NCBI GenBank assembly: GCA_944389885.1
Contig: CALXNZ010000002.1
Coordinates: 1 to 64,000 of the forward strand
DNA length: 64,000 bases
Direction: 5' to 3'
DNA from: an uncultured Opitutales bacterium
Lineage (GTDB): Bacteria; Verrucomicrobiota; Verrucomicrobiia; Opitutales; Intestinicryptomonadaceae
How positions within the stretch are numbered: position 1 is the first letter of the stretch; each line of letters opens with the position of its first letter. The translations under genes were made by a program, and so were the position numbers. Below are positions 38,175-48,616 of this stretch, in pieces. The notes under the pieces were generated by a model. It made no database searches, had not been told where the DNA came from, and was given only the letters and a program-made list of their open reading frames with translations.

Positions 38175-39152
38175 TTATTTCAGCCATTTGCGCCAGTCTT
38201 TTATAAACTCCGCAACTTTATCGGGAGAAGCCTGCAAAGGCGCAATCTCATATATCCGCTCTTTTGGCTCCGTTTTTTCAAACACTTTTTCGGCCAAAGC
38301 GCGGGCGGCAAAATATCCCCAACCGTAATAATCGTCATACACGCACAAGTCGAGCTGCCCAGATGCCAGATAAGAATCGAGCTGGGGCAGGACTCCAACG
38401 CATACCGCGAACCTTCTGTCGTGATCTTCGGACAGGGGAATCACATCGGCCAACACGTCTGCGCCCAAGAATAATATCCCGTAATTATCGTACCTGGCTA
38501 TTTCTATCGCATTGGCCTTCCAATACCCGGAGTAGAAAGGAAAAGCCGCAACATTTAGAATTTTATAATCCCCAAGGAGTTTTTTGTAGGAATCCGCGGG
38601 CAATATGGGAGGCAATGATTTCCCGTGGGACGACAAATCTGCAAGCGATATCTTATCGGCAGATTCCCGAGACTTAAAATAAACGGCGAGAGGATAAAGT
38701 CCTGAACGCGTGAATTTGGATAGGGCTTCCCGCAATACTTCGAGCGTTTTTTTAGAATCTGTCCTAACGCAATAAAACGCCCCTGTTTCCGGAGATTCCT
38801 CCCCAAGGGCGGCCACGGGAAATCCCGAAGCGGCAAGCTCTTTTATCTTGGCTTTTATAGAAGTTCCGGACACAGGCAATACGACGGCCGCCCTCGCCCC
38901 ATCGGTAAACGCCGAACCGAGCTCAAGATTTTGTTTATCCGCGGAACCGTTCGCCGAAACGTATCGAACTTCCATAGTTTTTCCGAATCGGGCTTTCATG
39001 TCCTCAAACGCGTCCCGCATACCGTTGTACACGGCGGAGGTCGCCGGGCTCAAGGAATCGGCCGCCACAAAAACGACTTCGTCCTTGGCGCGGGAAAGTC
39101 CGCATAGTAGGCAGATTGCAAATACCAAAATGTAAAAACGCGTATTTCTCAT
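38175..39152 (-). CDS. Periplasmic sugar-binding-protein-like secreted protein
   Basis: 325 residues from the ATG at 39152, which starts a signal peptide (MRNTRFYILVFAICLLCGLSRA). The mature part looks like a type I periplasmic binding protein: VVFVAADSLSPATSAVYNGMRDAFEDMKA at the front, VVLPVSGTSIKAKIKELAASGFPVAALGEES in the middle, and YGILFLGADVLADV with DLCVYDDYYGWGYFAARAL near the end. No ABC permease or ATPase is nearby, and the ligand is unknown. It starts 27 bases after the stop of the beta-lactamase-like gene. Confidence 0.7.
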   Translation of the reverse strand: MRNTRFYILVFAICLLCGLSRAKDEVVFVAADSLSPATSAVYNGMRDAFEDMKARFGKTMEVRYVSANGSADKQNLELGSAFTDGARAAVVLPVSGTSIKAKIKELAASGFPVAALGEESPETGAFYCVRTDSKKTLEVLREALSKFTRSGLYPLAVYFKSRESADKISLADLSSHGKSLPPILPADSYKKLLGDYKILNVAAFPFYSGYWKANAIEIARYDNYGILFLGADVLADVIPLSEDHDRRFAVCVGVLPQLDSYLASGQLDLCVYDDYYGWGYFAARALAEKVFEKTEPKERIYEIAPLQASPDKVAEFIKDWRKWLK

Positions 39153-39178
39153 AAATAATAAAAAAGTAGTAAGATATT

Positions 39179-40216
39179 TCATTTTTTTTGCGAAGGAAAT
39201 GCGAGGCTCTCCGCGAAAGTTTTGAGCGCCTTCGCGCACAGTTGCGAAGCCTCCTTTGAATTTCCCTTAGCGAACGCTGCAAATGCCGCGTTAAAGCGCG
39301 GGAAAACCGCAATTATATGGGCGGTTTCCCATGCGTAATCGCCGCACATTTCAAGTTCCCTATCGGCTACCGACGAATTCAGCCAGATGCCTCCGCGCCT
39401 GTCTTTGCCGGAAGCCTTCCTACGCAGAGAAATTTCCGGATTCCCCGACGACGTCTCAAATTCGAGCCACTTTGCCAATCCGTTTTTATCGATAGCGAAA
39501 GCCGACGCCGCAAATAAGGGATCATCGACATTTACAAGAGATATGTTTTGGGAAATGTCAAGAGGCGCGAACACATACTTTTTCATTGCCGAGACAAAAG
39601 CTTTTTTCAAATCTTTATCTGGGGACGGCGACTCCTTAAAAAATATATAACCAATTCCATATGCGCCCAAGCATAAGGAGACTTTTGAATATTCAAAATC
39701 CCCGCCGGGATATGAAACCGCCGAAATCTGCGCGGCGACATCAAACAGCTCTTCGGCGGAAGCCTCCCGCGGCACAAGCGAATCCGCATGTGGATCCACT
39801 CCCGCGCGCATGCCAAGAAGATCTTCGAGAGAAGCCAAGGAAGATTTCCCTCCCATTTTCATTCTAAAGAGAGAGCATTGGGAGGAAAACGGGGCTCCCG
39901 CATTTAGCTTTCCGCTTTTTTCCATTTCCGCCGCGCAAATCCTAACAAGCTCCGCCGATGTTTTTCCAAGCGCGAATTTTTGGCCATTTCCTTCGGGCGA
40001 ATCGCTGATTTGAATGTGTTCGGCCATAATAGTACGCCCGTTCCAAACCGCGCACAAGGCTCCGGAACCGCACCCCGACTTAAGCATTCCGTCGGCAAAT
40101 TCCGCGAGAATAAAACGGCAGCGCTCCGCGCTTACGGCAGGAGCCGGGAACTGTGCGGATTCCGCAAAGAGGCGCATGCTCGCAAAAACCAAAATGCTTA
40201 TGAATCCGAGCCTCAT
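39179..40216 (-). CDS. Secreted serine beta-lactamase-fold protein with degenerate active site
   Basis: 345 residues from the ATG at 40216, with a signal peptide (about 1-19, ending LFA-ES). It aligns with class C beta-lactamase-like hydrolases: FALGKTSAEL...SGKLNAGAPF (81-110) has the spacing of the SxxK helix, LLGMRAGV (133-140) the following loop, and PGGDFEYSKVSLCLG (170-184) the YxN region. SxxK reads Lys85-Thr-Ser-Ala88 and YxN reads Tyr176-Ser-Lys178, so both lack key residues. Likely a binding or structural protein rather than an enzyme. It is nine bases after the RmlD-like gene. Confidence 0.65.
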   Translation of the reverse strand: MRLGFISILVFASMRLFAESAQFPAPAVSAERCRFILAEFADGMLKSGCGSGALCAVWNGRTIMAEHIQISDSPEGNGQKFALGKTSAELVRICAAEMEKSGKLNAGAPFSSQCSLFRMKMGGKSSLASLEDLLGMRAGVDPHADSLVPREASAEELFDVAAQISAVSYPGGDFEYSKVSLCLGAYGIGYIFFKESPSPDKDLKKAFVSAMKKYVFAPLDISQNISLVNVDDPLFAASAFAIDKNGLAKWLEFETSSGNPEISLRRKASGKDRRGGIWLNSSVADRELEMCGDYAWETAHIIAVFPRFNAAFAAFAKGNSKEASQLCAKALKTFAESLAFPSQKK

Positions 40217-40224
40217 AGAGTGAA

Positions 40225-41160
40225 TTACCCGATAACGTACCTCTTTATGGGAGCGCGTCCGCCTTCCGACTTGAGCCACCCTGCAAGATCTTCCGGGAGG
40301 TCCATTTCAGGAAGAAGCTCGTTAAACATACAGGAGCGCGTTTTAACCCGCGCGGCCAAACACGACATATCCAAACTCAAATCGCAAGGAGAATCGCCCT
40401 TAATCTCCTCCACATACTTATCCGGATTGAGGCCGAAATGCGCGGCTATTCTGCGGGCCATCTCAAAGCGGCTCAAGGATTCCAAGCCCGCAAAATGGTA
40501 TATGCCACTGAGCCTTTGGCGCATGCATATCTCGCACAGGAGGTCCGCCAGCCTTCCGGCCGAGAGAGGGCGCTTTATTTCGTCAGAACGCTGTTTTGAT
40601 TTTTGGCCCGATGCCCATTGGCGCAAGAGCTTCTCATGCAAAGAGCGGCGGCCGGTGAGGCTGTTGCCGCTCACATGGCTAAGGCGAAGCACTACGGTTG
40701 TTGAAGGCGAAATTTTTAGAACTTTTTTCTCCGCGAGAAGCTTTGTTTGCCCATACAGATTAAGCGGCATCGGAACATCGGTATTCTTATACGGAGGGCA
40801 AGTACCGTCGAAGACCATATCGGTGGACAAATGTATAAACCGCGCATTAACGTGATCCGCCAAAACTGCAAGATTCGCGGGAAGGGCGACGTTAAGCTTT
40901 TCGGCAAGCTCCGGATTCGCATCGACGTCGGCCGGATGGGAAATCGCCGCGCAGTTCACAATAGCCTCAGGAAATGCGTCGAGAACCATGCGCTGGACCG
41001 CTTCCGCATCGGACAAGTCGCACGACACGCTTTTAACTCCGCGAAGCGGGGGCAGTGCATTCTTTCCGCACACTGCAACCACATTATGCCCCGCGGCGGA
41101 AGCCGCCTTAACAAAATTATATCCGACCAGTCCGGTCGCGCCTGTGCAAAGTATCAACAT
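40225..41160 (-). CDS. RmlD-like NAD(P)-dependent sugar-nucleotide reductase
   Basis: 311 residues, extended short-chain dehydrogenase. The Rossmann motif is CTGATGLVGYNFVKAA at the start. INCAA-type VNCAAISHPADVD, STDMVFDGTCPPYKNTD and the catalytic Tyr-Lys in NLYGQTKLLAEKKV match the dTDP-4-dehydrorhamnose reductase group. It may reduce a 4-keto sugar nucleotide, but no rmlA, B or C genes are nearby; related proteins include methionine adenosyltransferase beta-type subunits. First gene of the minus-strand cluster, divergent from hisC. Confidence 0.75.
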   Translation of the reverse strand: MLILCTGATGLVGYNFVKAASAAGHNVVAVCGKNALPPLRGVKSVSCDLSDAEAVQRMVLDAFPEAIVNCAAISHPADVDANPELAEKLNVALPANLAVLADHVNARFIHLSTDMVFDGTCPPYKNTDVPMPLNLYGQTKLLAEKKVLKISPSTTVVLRLSHVSGNSLTGRRSLHEKLLRQWASGQKSKQRSDEIKRPLSAGRLADLLCEICMRQRLSGIYHFAGLESLSRFEMARRIAAHFGLNPDKYVEEIKGDSPCDLSLDMSCLAARVKTRSCMFNELLPEMDLPEDLAGWLKSEGGRAPIKRYVIG

Positions 41161-41244
41161 AATTCGGTTATTTTACAAAAATATCTGCGCTTGCAAATAT
41201 TAAAATTGTCTCCGATAATACGGGCGATATTTATTTTGCAAAAT

Positions 41245-42336
41245 ATGAAACTTCAAGATTCGCTAAAAAAACAAATAGCAACCCTTCCCGTCTATGAAAC
41301 CGGGAAGCCGATAGAGTATGTGGCCAGGGAATTCGGTCTGGATCCTGACGGAATACTTAAAATGGCCTCCAATGAAAATCCGCTCGGGCCGTCGCCAAAA
41401 GCTGTGGAAGCCGTACAAAAACATCTCGGCGGGCTCAACTATTACCCTGACGGCGGCTGCTACGAGTTAAAGCAAGAGCTGGCTAAAGTCCGCAATGTCA
41501 AACCGTCGCAACTCGTGGTCGGAAACGGCTCCAACGAAATTCTCGAATTTATTCCCCAATGTTTTGTCGAGGAGGGAGACAACGCTGTGTTCGGAGCGCA
41601 ATCATTTATTGTTTACAAGCTCGCAACGATATTCGCGGGCGGAGAATGCAGAAGCGTCGCCATGCCCAACCTGAGATACGACCTCGACGCAATGCTCGAC
41701 GCCGTGGACGAAAAAACTAAGATAGTGTTCATGGCAAACCCCAACAATCCGACCGGCTGCGTAGTGCCGCAAGACGAAGTTTCAAACTTTGTAAGAGCCC
41801 TGCCCGACCACGTCATATTCTGCTACGACGAGGCCTATACCGAATTTCAAGAACAAGAAGTCGATCTATTGCCGCTCATAAACGAAGGCCGCAATGTAAT
41901 ATGCCTGAGGACATTTTCAAAGATATACGGCCTCGCCGGTCTCAGGATAGGATACTCGTATTCCTCCGAGGAACTGGCCGGATATATCAATAGGGTGCGC
42001 GAGCCGTTCAATGTAAATACGCTTGCGCAAGTGGGGGCTATCGCGGCTCTCGACGACGCAGAATTCGTAAACGAAAGCAGGCGCTCCAACAGGGCGGGAA
42101 TGAAACAGCTTTCCGAAGGATTGGAAGAGCTCGGCCTTGAGCACTTTTCCGAAGGCGCAAACTTCGTAATGGCTAAAGTGCCGGATGCCGCGGGAACATT
42201 CGTATCCCTGCAAAAGAAAGGCATAATAGTGCGCCCGAACGTCGGCTATGGCCTTCCCGACTGGTTGCGCATAACCATAGGGAAACCCGAACAAAACCAA
42301 CGTTTGCTCGACGAGCTTAAAAAGTTATTTAGGTAG
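41245..42336 (+). CDS. hisC: Histidinol-phosphate aminotransferase
   Basis: 363 residues from the ATG at 41245; the open frame extends upstream across the RmlD-like gene but that is chance. It is a fold-type I PLP enzyme: LKMASNENPLGPSPKAVEA, YYPDGGCYELKQELA, ANPNNPTGCVVP, FCYDEAYTEF and the PLP lysine in RTFSKIYGLAGLRIGY. It makes histidinol phosphate with glutamate as amino donor. Related aromatic aminotransferases look similar, so the substrate is likely but not certain. Its stop overlaps the GTG of the next gene. Confidence 0.88.
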   Translation: MKLQDSLKKQIATLPVYETGKPIEYVAREFGLDPDGILKMASNENPLGPSPKAVEAVQKHLGGLNYYPDGGCYELKQELAKVRNVKPSQLVVGNGSNEILEFIPQCFVEEGDNAVFGAQSFIVYKLATIFAGGECRSVAMPNLRYDLDAMLDAVDEKTKIVFMANPNNPTGCVVPQDEVSNFVRALPDHVIFCYDEAYTEFQEQEVDLLPLINEGRNVICLRTFSKIYGLAGLRIGYSYSSEELAGYINRVREPFNVNTLAQVGAIAALDDAEFVNESRRSNRAGMKQLSEGLEELGLEHFSEGANFVMAKVPDAAGTFVSLQKKGIIVRPNVGYGLPDWLRITIGKPEQNQRLLDELKKLFR

Positions 42337-43670
42337 TGGACGTCTATCTGCATACAGTACTGTTTGCGCTGGGCATGACCCTCTGCATGGCGGCGGGAGC
42401 GCTTATGGCTATGCTAAGTTTTGCAATAGCCTCCCACAGATTCTCGGTGCTCGGAGCTTCGTCCAAACACCGCGACTCAGATAAATCGTCCAATCGCGAA
42501 CTCACGCCCATGGCGAGATTTTGCTTGGCAAACGCGTGGAAAATAGCCCCGATAATATCGCTTGGCCGCCGCTTCGCATTTGCCGCCGCCGCTGGATTTG
42601 CGTACCTCATGACGATAGAACTCTGCGGAAGCTCTTTGTCGGGCTGCTCCGCATGGGTTTATCCCGCAATCTTCTGCCTGTCCACTGGCGCGGCTCTGGC
42701 GGCAAACTACGTTTTCTTCGACCTCCCCGCGGCCCATTACGGCAAAGAGCACAGTTTAAAAGTTTTGAATGCCCTGCCGGCTTGGTTAAAGGCGGCATAC
42801 TATCCTTCAATCGCTTTGGAATGGATGCTTAGAACGGTGGGTAAAAAAATCTTTGGAGCCAAGGCTTACAGGGAATCGGCATCTTTCAACTACATGGACG
42901 TTGACGTGGGACTGCGCGCGCGAGAGACGGAATCCGATTCAATTTCGCCATACACCGGAAAAATAGTGACGAACGCCCTGAAGTTGCAGGAGCTCGACGT
43001 AAGCGACGTAATGTTGCCGCGCAGCCAAATAGTGTATTTCGACACGAACGAATCCGCGGAAGAGAACCTTGCAAAAGCCCGTCGCACAAAGCATAACCGC
43101 TACCCGCTGTGCAACGAAGATCTCGACAACTGCTACGGCATAGTCCATATAAAAGACATTTTTCTCGGGAACGAAGAATCGTCGGAGATTGATTTCATGA
43201 AGATAAGGCGCGACGCCATGCGCCTCCGCGAAACAGACAAGCTTGAGACCGCCCTCGCTAAACTGCTCAAATATAAACTGCAAATGGCCCTTGTAGAAGA
43301 CGAATTCGGCGGAGTGATAGGCGCACTTACGCTCGACGCGGCATTGAGCGAACTCGTGGGCAAAATACGCGACGAGTTCGACACGTCACCGGACCAGACG
43401 ATAAAATCTCTGGGCCGCGATTCTTACAAGGTATCCGGGCTGGCCTCCCTCAGGAAAGTCGAGGATTTTCTCGATATAGACTTCGAGACCGACGAAGTAT
43501 CGACTTTTGGAGGGCTTATAACAATGTCTCTGGGGAGATTCCCGGAAAAGGGCGAAAATATTTATTTCAAAAACCAAAATCTTCGCGTAAGCGTTGACGA
43601 GGTTGGCGAACGTATGATAAAAGAGTGCACAATAAAAATGGAGGAACCCAAACAGGCTTCCGATATATGA
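42336..43670 (+). CDS. CNNM/CorC-family membrane protein with CBS domains
   Basis: 444 residues, starting at GTG 42336 inside the hisC stop (TAGTG). The N-terminal part (about 1-140) has several membrane helices (DUF21/CNNM-like). Cytoplasmic CBS repeats follow: [35 protein letters not shown], then [20 protein letters not shown]. The C-terminal CorC/HlyC domain spans about 365-435 ([21 protein letters not shown]). Related proteins are thought to move Mg or Co ions. Stop overlaps the acnA start. Confidence 0.85.
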   Translation: MDVYLHTVLFALGMTLCMAAGALMAMLSFAIASHRFSVLGASSKHRDSDKSSNRELTPMARFCLANAWKIAPIISLGRRFAFAAAAGFAYLMTIELCGSSLSGCSAWVYPAIFCLSTGAALAANYVFFDLPAAHYGKEHSLKVLNALPAWLKAAYYPSIALEWMLRTVGKKIFGAKAYRESASFNYMDVDVGLRARETESDSISPYTGKIVTNALKLQELDVSDVMLPRSQIVYFDTNESAEENLAKARRTKHNRYPLCNEDLDNCYGIVHIKDIFLGNEESSEIDFMKIRRDAMRLRETDKLETALAKLLKYKLQMALVEDEFGGVIGALTLDAALSELVGKIRDEFDTSPDQTIKSLGRDSYKVSGLASLRKVEDFLDIDFETDEVSTFGGLITMSLGRFPEKGENIYFKNQNLRVSVDEVGERMIKECTIKMEEPKQASDI

Positions 43671-46318
43671 ACAACCCACTTAACACACTTAGAGAATTTT
43701 CCTCCGCGGAAAGCGGGGCAAAAGGTTATATATACAGCTTGAAGGCTCTCGCCGAAAGCGGTCTAAACGTATCGAGGCTGCCCGTCAGCATAAGAATAGT
43801 TTTGGAGAGCCTGCTCCGAAACTGCGACGGCAAACGCGTATGCGAATCCGACGTCCGCAGACTTGCATCATGGAAAGCCGATAAATCTGGGAACTACGAA
43901 GTTCCATTTGTGGTGTCCAGAATAATTTTACAAGACCTGACGGGGGTTCCATTGCTCGCCGACATAGCCGCAATGCGCGACGCCGCAAAAGAGCTCGGCG
44001 CAAATCCCTCCACCGTGGAACCCTTAGTTCCCGTGGATTTGGTGGTTGACCACTCCGTGCAAATGGACGCCACAGGGACAAAAGACGCGTACGATATAAA
44101 TCTCGAAAAAGAATTCTCCCGCAATCGGGAACGCTACGAATTCCTGAAATGGGGACAACAGGCTTTCAAGACATTCTCCGTAGTGCCTCCGTCAACCGGG
44201 ATAGTCCACCAAATAAATATGGAATACCTCGCAAAGCTCGTATTTGAGAGGAAAAGCGAAGATGGACAATCCGTATTCTACCCAGATACACTCGTGGGAA
44301 CCGACTCACACACGACAATGATAAACGGTTTGGGCGTCGTGGGCTGGGGCGTGGGCGGCATAGAAGCCGAAGCCGGAATGTTGGGACAACCCGTGTGCTT
44401 TAAAGTACCGGAAGTCGTTGGGGTGCACATATGCGGAAAAGTCTCCGAAGGCGTGACAGCAACGGACATCGCCCTAAACATCACAAAAATATTAAGGGAA
44501 CAAAAAGTTGTGGGAGCCTTCGTGGAATATTTCGGAGAGGGGGCGCGCGAACTCAATCCCGCAGACAGGGCGACTATCGCAAACATGGCTCCGGAATACG
44601 GGGCAACCATGGGATACTTCCCGGTTGACGAAAAAACCCTTGAATACATGCAGCTAAGCGGTAGGGAGCCCAAACTTGTGGCCCTCGCCCGCGATTATTT
44701 TAAAGAACAGGGAATATTCGGAATTCCGCTTAAGGGCGAATGCGATTACAGCAGAATTGTGGAATTGGATCTATCCTCCATAAAGCCATGCATCGCCGGA
44801 CCAAAGCGTCCGCAAGATAAAATCGAACTTTTCCAGTCGAAATCTGCCTTTGCAAAACTCCTGTCGGACTCGGGAAAGAACCCGCCTCAAGAGGTTCCCA
44901 CATCAAAGGGGACAATCCGCAACGGAAGCGTGCTAATAGCGGCGATAACCAGCTGCACCAACACTTCAAATCCGAACGTCATGGTGGCGGCAGGATTGCT
45001 CGCAAAAAAAGCTGCCGAGCTTGGATTGCGCCCGCCGGCATATGTAAAGACAAGCCTCGCCCCGGGATCGCGCGTCGTCAGCGATTACCTCGAATCCGCA
45101 GGCTTGCAAAAATACCTCGATATGCTCGGCTTCAACCTCGCCGGATACGGATGCGCAACGTGCATAGGAAATTCAGGCCCCATAGACGCTGAAATATCGG
45201 ACGCCGTTAAGAAAAATGATCTCGTATGCGCAAGCGTTCTGTCGGGCAATAGAAATTTTGAAGCCCGCGTGCACGCGATTCTAAAGGCGAACTATCTCAT
45301 GTCCCCGCCGTTGGTGGTTGCGTTCGCCATAGCCGGAAGAATAGATATAGATTTTGAGAGCGAACCTATAGCAACCGCGCCGGGAGGCAAAAAAGTATTC
45401 CTTTCCGATATTTGGCCGACTTCCGCTGAAATATCGGACGCCGTGTCTAAAAATCTCAACCTACAAATGTTTAAAAACCGCTATTCAGACATAGGCGGGC
45501 CGCAGCTTTGGCGCATGATAAAAAGCCCTTCGGGCGACACATTTGATTGGAATCCAGATAGCACATACATTCAAAAGCCTCCTTTCTTCGAGTCGGCAAA
45601 ATCCCCGACCCCCGATTGGCTGAAAGATTTGCGTCCTTTGGCAATACTCGGAGACTCCGTCACAACCGACCATATTTCCCCGGCGGGAGCCTTCGCCCCA
45701 GAGACTCCTGCAGGAAGATTCCTGCTCGAGCGCGGCATATCCCCCAAGGATTTTAACACCTACGGTTCAAGACGCGGCAACGACCGCATAATGACGCGCG
45801 GCACATTTGCCAACGTGCGGATAAAGAACAAGATGGCGGCAGGAGTTGAAGGCGGATTCACAAAGATAGACGGCAAGGGGAAAAATGTATATATATATGA
45901 CGCCGCAATGGAATACGAAAGGCGCGGAGAAGGCTTGATAGTATTCGGCGGGAGGGACTACGGCATGGGAAGCTCGCGCGATTGGGCCGCAAAAGGGACA
46001 AAGCTCTTAGGGGTGAGAGCTGTCGTGGTGAAGTCGTTTGAGCGCATACACAGAAGCAACCTCATAGGAATGGGAATACTTCCATTCGAGTTTGCGGACG
46101 CCGATACAGATGCGGATTCGCTCGGATTGACCGGCGCGGAGACTTTCACAATAGAGGGCCTGGAAAATGGAGTGGTTCCGTCGCAGAAGGCGGTGCTCTC
46201 CATTTCCGACGGCCGCAAAATTCCGCTATTATTGAGAGTGGATACTCCGATAGAGGTTGAATATTTTAAGGAATCTGGCATACTTCCCTACGTTCTGAAG
46301 AAAATCGCGGGCAAATAG
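43667..46318 (+). CDS. acnA: Aconitate hydratase A
   Basis: 883 residues from the ATG at 43667, which overlaps the previous stop (ATGA). It isomerises citrate to isocitrate. The three Fe-S cysteines lie in [14 protein letters not shown] and [60 protein letters not shown]-like [12 protein letters not shown] and [15 protein letters not shown] are AcnA signatures, and [17 protein letters not shown] occurs in the swivel domain. The size fits the AcnA/IRP type. No other TCA-cycle genes are adjacent. Confidence 0.96.
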   Translation: MNNPLNTLREFSSAESGAKGYIYSLKALAESGLNVSRLPVSIRIVLESLLRNCDGKRVCESDVRRLASWKADKSGNYEVPFVVSRIILQDLTGVPLLADIAAMRDAAKELGANPSTVEPLVPVDLVVDHSVQMDATGTKDAYDINLEKEFSRNRERYEFLKWGQQAFKTFSVVPPSTGIVHQINMEYLAKLVFERKSEDGQSVFYPDTLVGTDSHTTMINGLGVVGWGVGGIEAEAGMLGQPVCFKVPEVVGVHICGKVSEGVTATDIALNITKILREQKVVGAFVEYFGEGARELNPADRATIANMAPEYGATMGYFPVDEKTLEYMQLSGREPKLVALARDYFKEQGIFGIPLKGECDYSRIVELDLSSIKPCIAGPKRPQDKIELFQSKSAFAKLLSDSGKNPPQEVPTSKGTIRNGSVLIAAITSCTNTSNPNVMVAAGLLAKKAAELGLRPPAYVKTSLAPGSRVVSDYLESAGLQKYLDMLGFNLAGYGCATCIGNSGPIDAEISDAVKKNDLVCASVLSGNRNFEARVHAILKANYLMSPPLVVAFAIAGRIDIDFESEPIATAPGGKKVFLSDIWPTSAEISDAVSKNLNLQMFKNRYSDIGGPQLWRMIKSPSGDTFDWNPDSTYIQKPPFFESAKSPTPDWLKDLRPLAILGDSVTTDHISPAGAFAPETPAGRFLLERGISPKDFNTYGSRRGNDRIMTRGTFANVRIKNKMAAGVEGGFTKIDGKGKNVYIYDAAMEYERRGEGLIVFGGRDYGMGSSRDWAAKGTKLLGVRAVVVKSFERIHRSNLIGMGILPFEFADADTDADSLGLTGAETFTIEGLENGVVPSQKAVLSISDGRKIPLLLRVDTPIEVEYFKESGILPYVLKKIAGK

Positions 46319-46323
46319 CCAAA

Positions 46324-46821
46324 ATGCAACTTCAAACAAAATACTATGTAAAACACGAAGGCAATTCCGCGGAAATGCGGGTTGTCGGGAGGGCAAGCTA
46401 TCTAAATTGCATGGGGATAGGAGAATTCTTCGACCGCATGCTCGACGATGGCGTAAACTCAATAAATGTTGACTGCTCGGAATGCACGGGAATGGACAGC
46501 ACGTTTTTGGGCATAATAGCTGGAGCGGCTCTGAGGCTTGTAAAGACAATCCCCAAGGGCGAAATGACCCTGATAGGATTAAGTCCGCGCAACAAAGAGC
46601 TGGTGGAGAATCTTGGACTCGACAATTTTGTGTCTATAAAAGAAGTGCAGGCCCGCTCCGAAAGCTCAGAAAGCGGAGAAGCTATTTCCCAGGGAGGGGC
46701 AAAACCGGAAGACGTCTTGCGGGCCCATGAGAATCTTGTAGAGACGGACCCTTCCAATAGGGAGAAATTTGAAGACGTAATAAAATTCCTAAAAAGGGAG
46801 ATAGAAACATCAAAGAAATGA
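46324..46821 (+). CDS. STAS-domain protein with C-terminal extension
   Basis: 165 residues. The first 105 are a STAS domain with INVDCSECTGMDSTFLGIIAGAAL; Ser59 aligns with the SpoIIAA phosphoserine. An acidic, Ser- and Lys-rich extension of about 60 residues follows, ending with VIKFLKREIETSKK. The stop overlaps the PP2C phosphatase start (ATGA), so the two are translationally coupled and probably work together: phosphatase RsbU-type, antagonist RsbV-type. No anti-sigma kinase gene is near. Confidence 0.87.
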   Translation: MQLQTKYYVKHEGNSAEMRVVGRASYLNCMGIGEFFDRMLDDGVNSINVDCSECTGMDSTFLGIIAGAALRLVKTIPKGEMTLIGLSPRNKELVENLGLDNFVSIKEVQARSESSESGEAISQGGAKPEDVLRAHENLVETDPSNREKFEDVIKFLKREIETSKK

Positions 46822-48251
46822 TGGCTCTGGCAGTAATGATTATGGGGATTACCCTTGCGGCAATAGCTTTCTTGATGTTTTTCAAGGAAAAAGCTCTGGC
46901 AATGTCCATAAGGGAAGAGCTCTACCGCACCCGCCAAGAAAAAGACATAGTGATAGAATTTCTGCACAAGACGGCGGGAAATCTTGGCGAAGACGCCGAA
47001 GGAGAAAAACTGTACGCGCTGATAGTAAGGGCGACTGCGCTCGGCTGCGGCGCGATGAGCGCCTGCGTATATGAGCGCAATCCCGACGGATCGTTGACAG
47101 CAAAGGCGGTTGAAGGGCTATTCCCGCCGCAAACAAGAAAAATTGGGAAGCCTCCCGCGGGTGAGAGCCGCACGCACTTTCTCGAGAGCGTAATAAACAA
47201 CGAGACCGTAGAGCCAAACGAAGGCGTGATAGGAGCGGTAGCGCACGACGCAAAAGGGGTTCTTATAAAAGACGCCACAAGAGATCCGCGCATAATTAAA
47301 CACGACGACGACTCCCTCCACACAAAAAGTCTGATAGTAGTGCCTATGACTTTTGGCGGGCAAATGCACGGGGTGCTCGCCGTGGCAAATCCCATAAGCG
47401 GAAAAAGTTTTACGGATACGGATTTTTCTCTCGCGTGCTCGCTGGGAGAACAGGCCGGAGTCGCCCTGCACCACAAAGAGGCGGTTAGCGCCCTGCTGCA
47501 AAAAAACAAGCTCGACTTCGACCTCCGTCTGGCCAGCAGCGTTCAGCAATATCTCCTGCCGCGCACGCTTCCGGAAAATAACGACCTCGACTTCGCCGTA
47601 AAATACATTCCCCAACAGCTCATAGGCGGAGACTTCTACGATTGCTTCAAACTTCCCGATGAAAGAATAGGAATGGTAATAGGAGACGTATCCGGCAAAG
47701 GCATTTCCGCCGCGATTTTGATGGCCATATGCCAAACTAAGCTGCGCTACATAGCAATGACAAAGAATACGCCTTCGGAAACGCTGGTGGAAGTGAATCG
47801 CGAGCTGGTAAACTCCATGAGAATGGACATGTTTATAACGATAATCTACGCGATAATAGAAAAAGACGCTTCAAAGATAACGCTTGCCAGAGCCGGGCAC
47901 GAACGCCCCCTGCTCTATAGGGCCGAAGACAAGAGCACAACGGAAATAATGAGTCCCGGAATGGCCGTGGGCATGGCGGGGCCGGAGATTTTCGACAACT
48001 CCATAAAAGATATAGAAATCGCCTTTGCCCGCGGGGATATGTTCGTCACTTACACCGACGGGCTCACAGAGGCAACTAACGCCTCAATGGAGGAATTCTC
48101 AAGCGAACGGCTTTCAAATACCGTGACAAATCTCGGCACGCGTTCCGCCTCGGACATGGCGGACGAAATAATAAGCGCCGTGAATAAATTCACCCACCGC
48201 AAATCTGAATTTAAGGACGATCTTACACTATTGGCGGTAAAGAGAATTTGA
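46818..48251 (+). CDS. GAF-domain PP2C (RsbU/SpoIIE-type) phosphatase
   Basis: 477 residues. Residues about 3-21 form a membrane helix, then a short coiled segment, a GAF domain (about 57-220) and a PPM/SpoIIE phosphatase domain (about 240-477). Metal-binding and structural motifs of the phosphatase are all present: IGGDFYDCF, IGDVSGKGISAAILMA, TYTDGLTEATNA and the final FKDDLTLLAVKRI. It most likely dephosphorylates a STAS antagonist, its direct upstream neighbour being the best candidate. The GAF domain may sense a small ligand. This implies a partner-switching stress pathway whose kinase lies elsewhere. Confidence 0.92.
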   Translation: MMALAVMIMGITLAAIAFLMFFKEKALAMSIREELYRTRQEKDIVIEFLHKTAGNLGEDAEGEKLYALIVRATALGCGAMSACVYERNPDGSLTAKAVEGLFPPQTRKIGKPPAGESRTHFLESVINNETVEPNEGVIGAVAHDAKGVLIKDATRDPRIIKHDDDSLHTKSLIVVPMTFGGQMHGVLAVANPISGKSFTDTDFSLACSLGEQAGVALHHKEAVSALLQKNKLDFDLRLASSVQQYLLPRTLPENNDLDFAVKYIPQQLIGGDFYDCFKLPDERIGMVIGDVSGKGISAAILMAICQTKLRYIAMTKNTPSETLVEVNRELVNSMRMDMFITIIYAIIEKDASKITLARAGHERPLLYRAEDKSTTEIMSPGMAVGMAGPEIFDNSIKDIEIAFARGDMFVTYTDGLTEATNASMEEFSSERLSNTVTNLGTRSASDMADEIISAVNKFTHRKSEFKDDLTLLAVKRI

Positions 48252-48304
48252 TGCACCCGCATCGCAATCGAACAAAAATACAAACAACTAAAACAAGGAA
48301 AACC

Positions 48305-48613
48305 ATGCCGGGAGTCGGTAAACTTTTAAAACAGGCACAAAAAATGCAGAAGGCCATGGAGGCCGCGCAAGAACAGCTCGGAACCCTTGAAATAGAGGGA
48401 AGCGCAGCAGGCGGAGCCGTAAAGGCGACCGTGAGCGGAAAAGGAGCATTGAAATCAATAAAGCTCGATCCGGAATTTCTCAAGGAGAGCGTTGAAGATA
48501 TAGAGGCCTCAATAGTGGCGGCCGTAAACGACGCATGCGCAAAAGCCCAGGCGAAGAGCGAAGAGGAAATGTCGAAAATCACCGGAGGATTCTCCATTCC
48601 TGGCCTTATGTAG
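48305..48613 (+). CDS. ybaB: YbaB/EbfC-family nucleoid-associated protein
   Basis: 102 residues from the ATG at 48305, with AAGGAA about five bases upstream; the frame extends back to 48248 but MPGVGKLLKQAQKMQ is the normal N-terminus. The protein binds DNA as a dimer. It is followed 3 bases later by recR, the standard ybaB-recR neighbourhood; dnaX is absent here. Confidence 0.92.
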   Translation: MPGVGKLLKQAQKMQKAMEAAQEQLGTLEIEGSAAGGAVKATVSGKGALKSIKLDPEFLKESVEDIEASIVAAVNDACAKAQAKSEEEMSKITGGFSIPGLM

Positions 48614-48616
48614 CCG

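Noticed and set aside
40747-41244. Upstream extension of hisC by 166 codons
   Set aside because: It runs antisense through the RmlD-like gene; the family N-terminus is at 41245.
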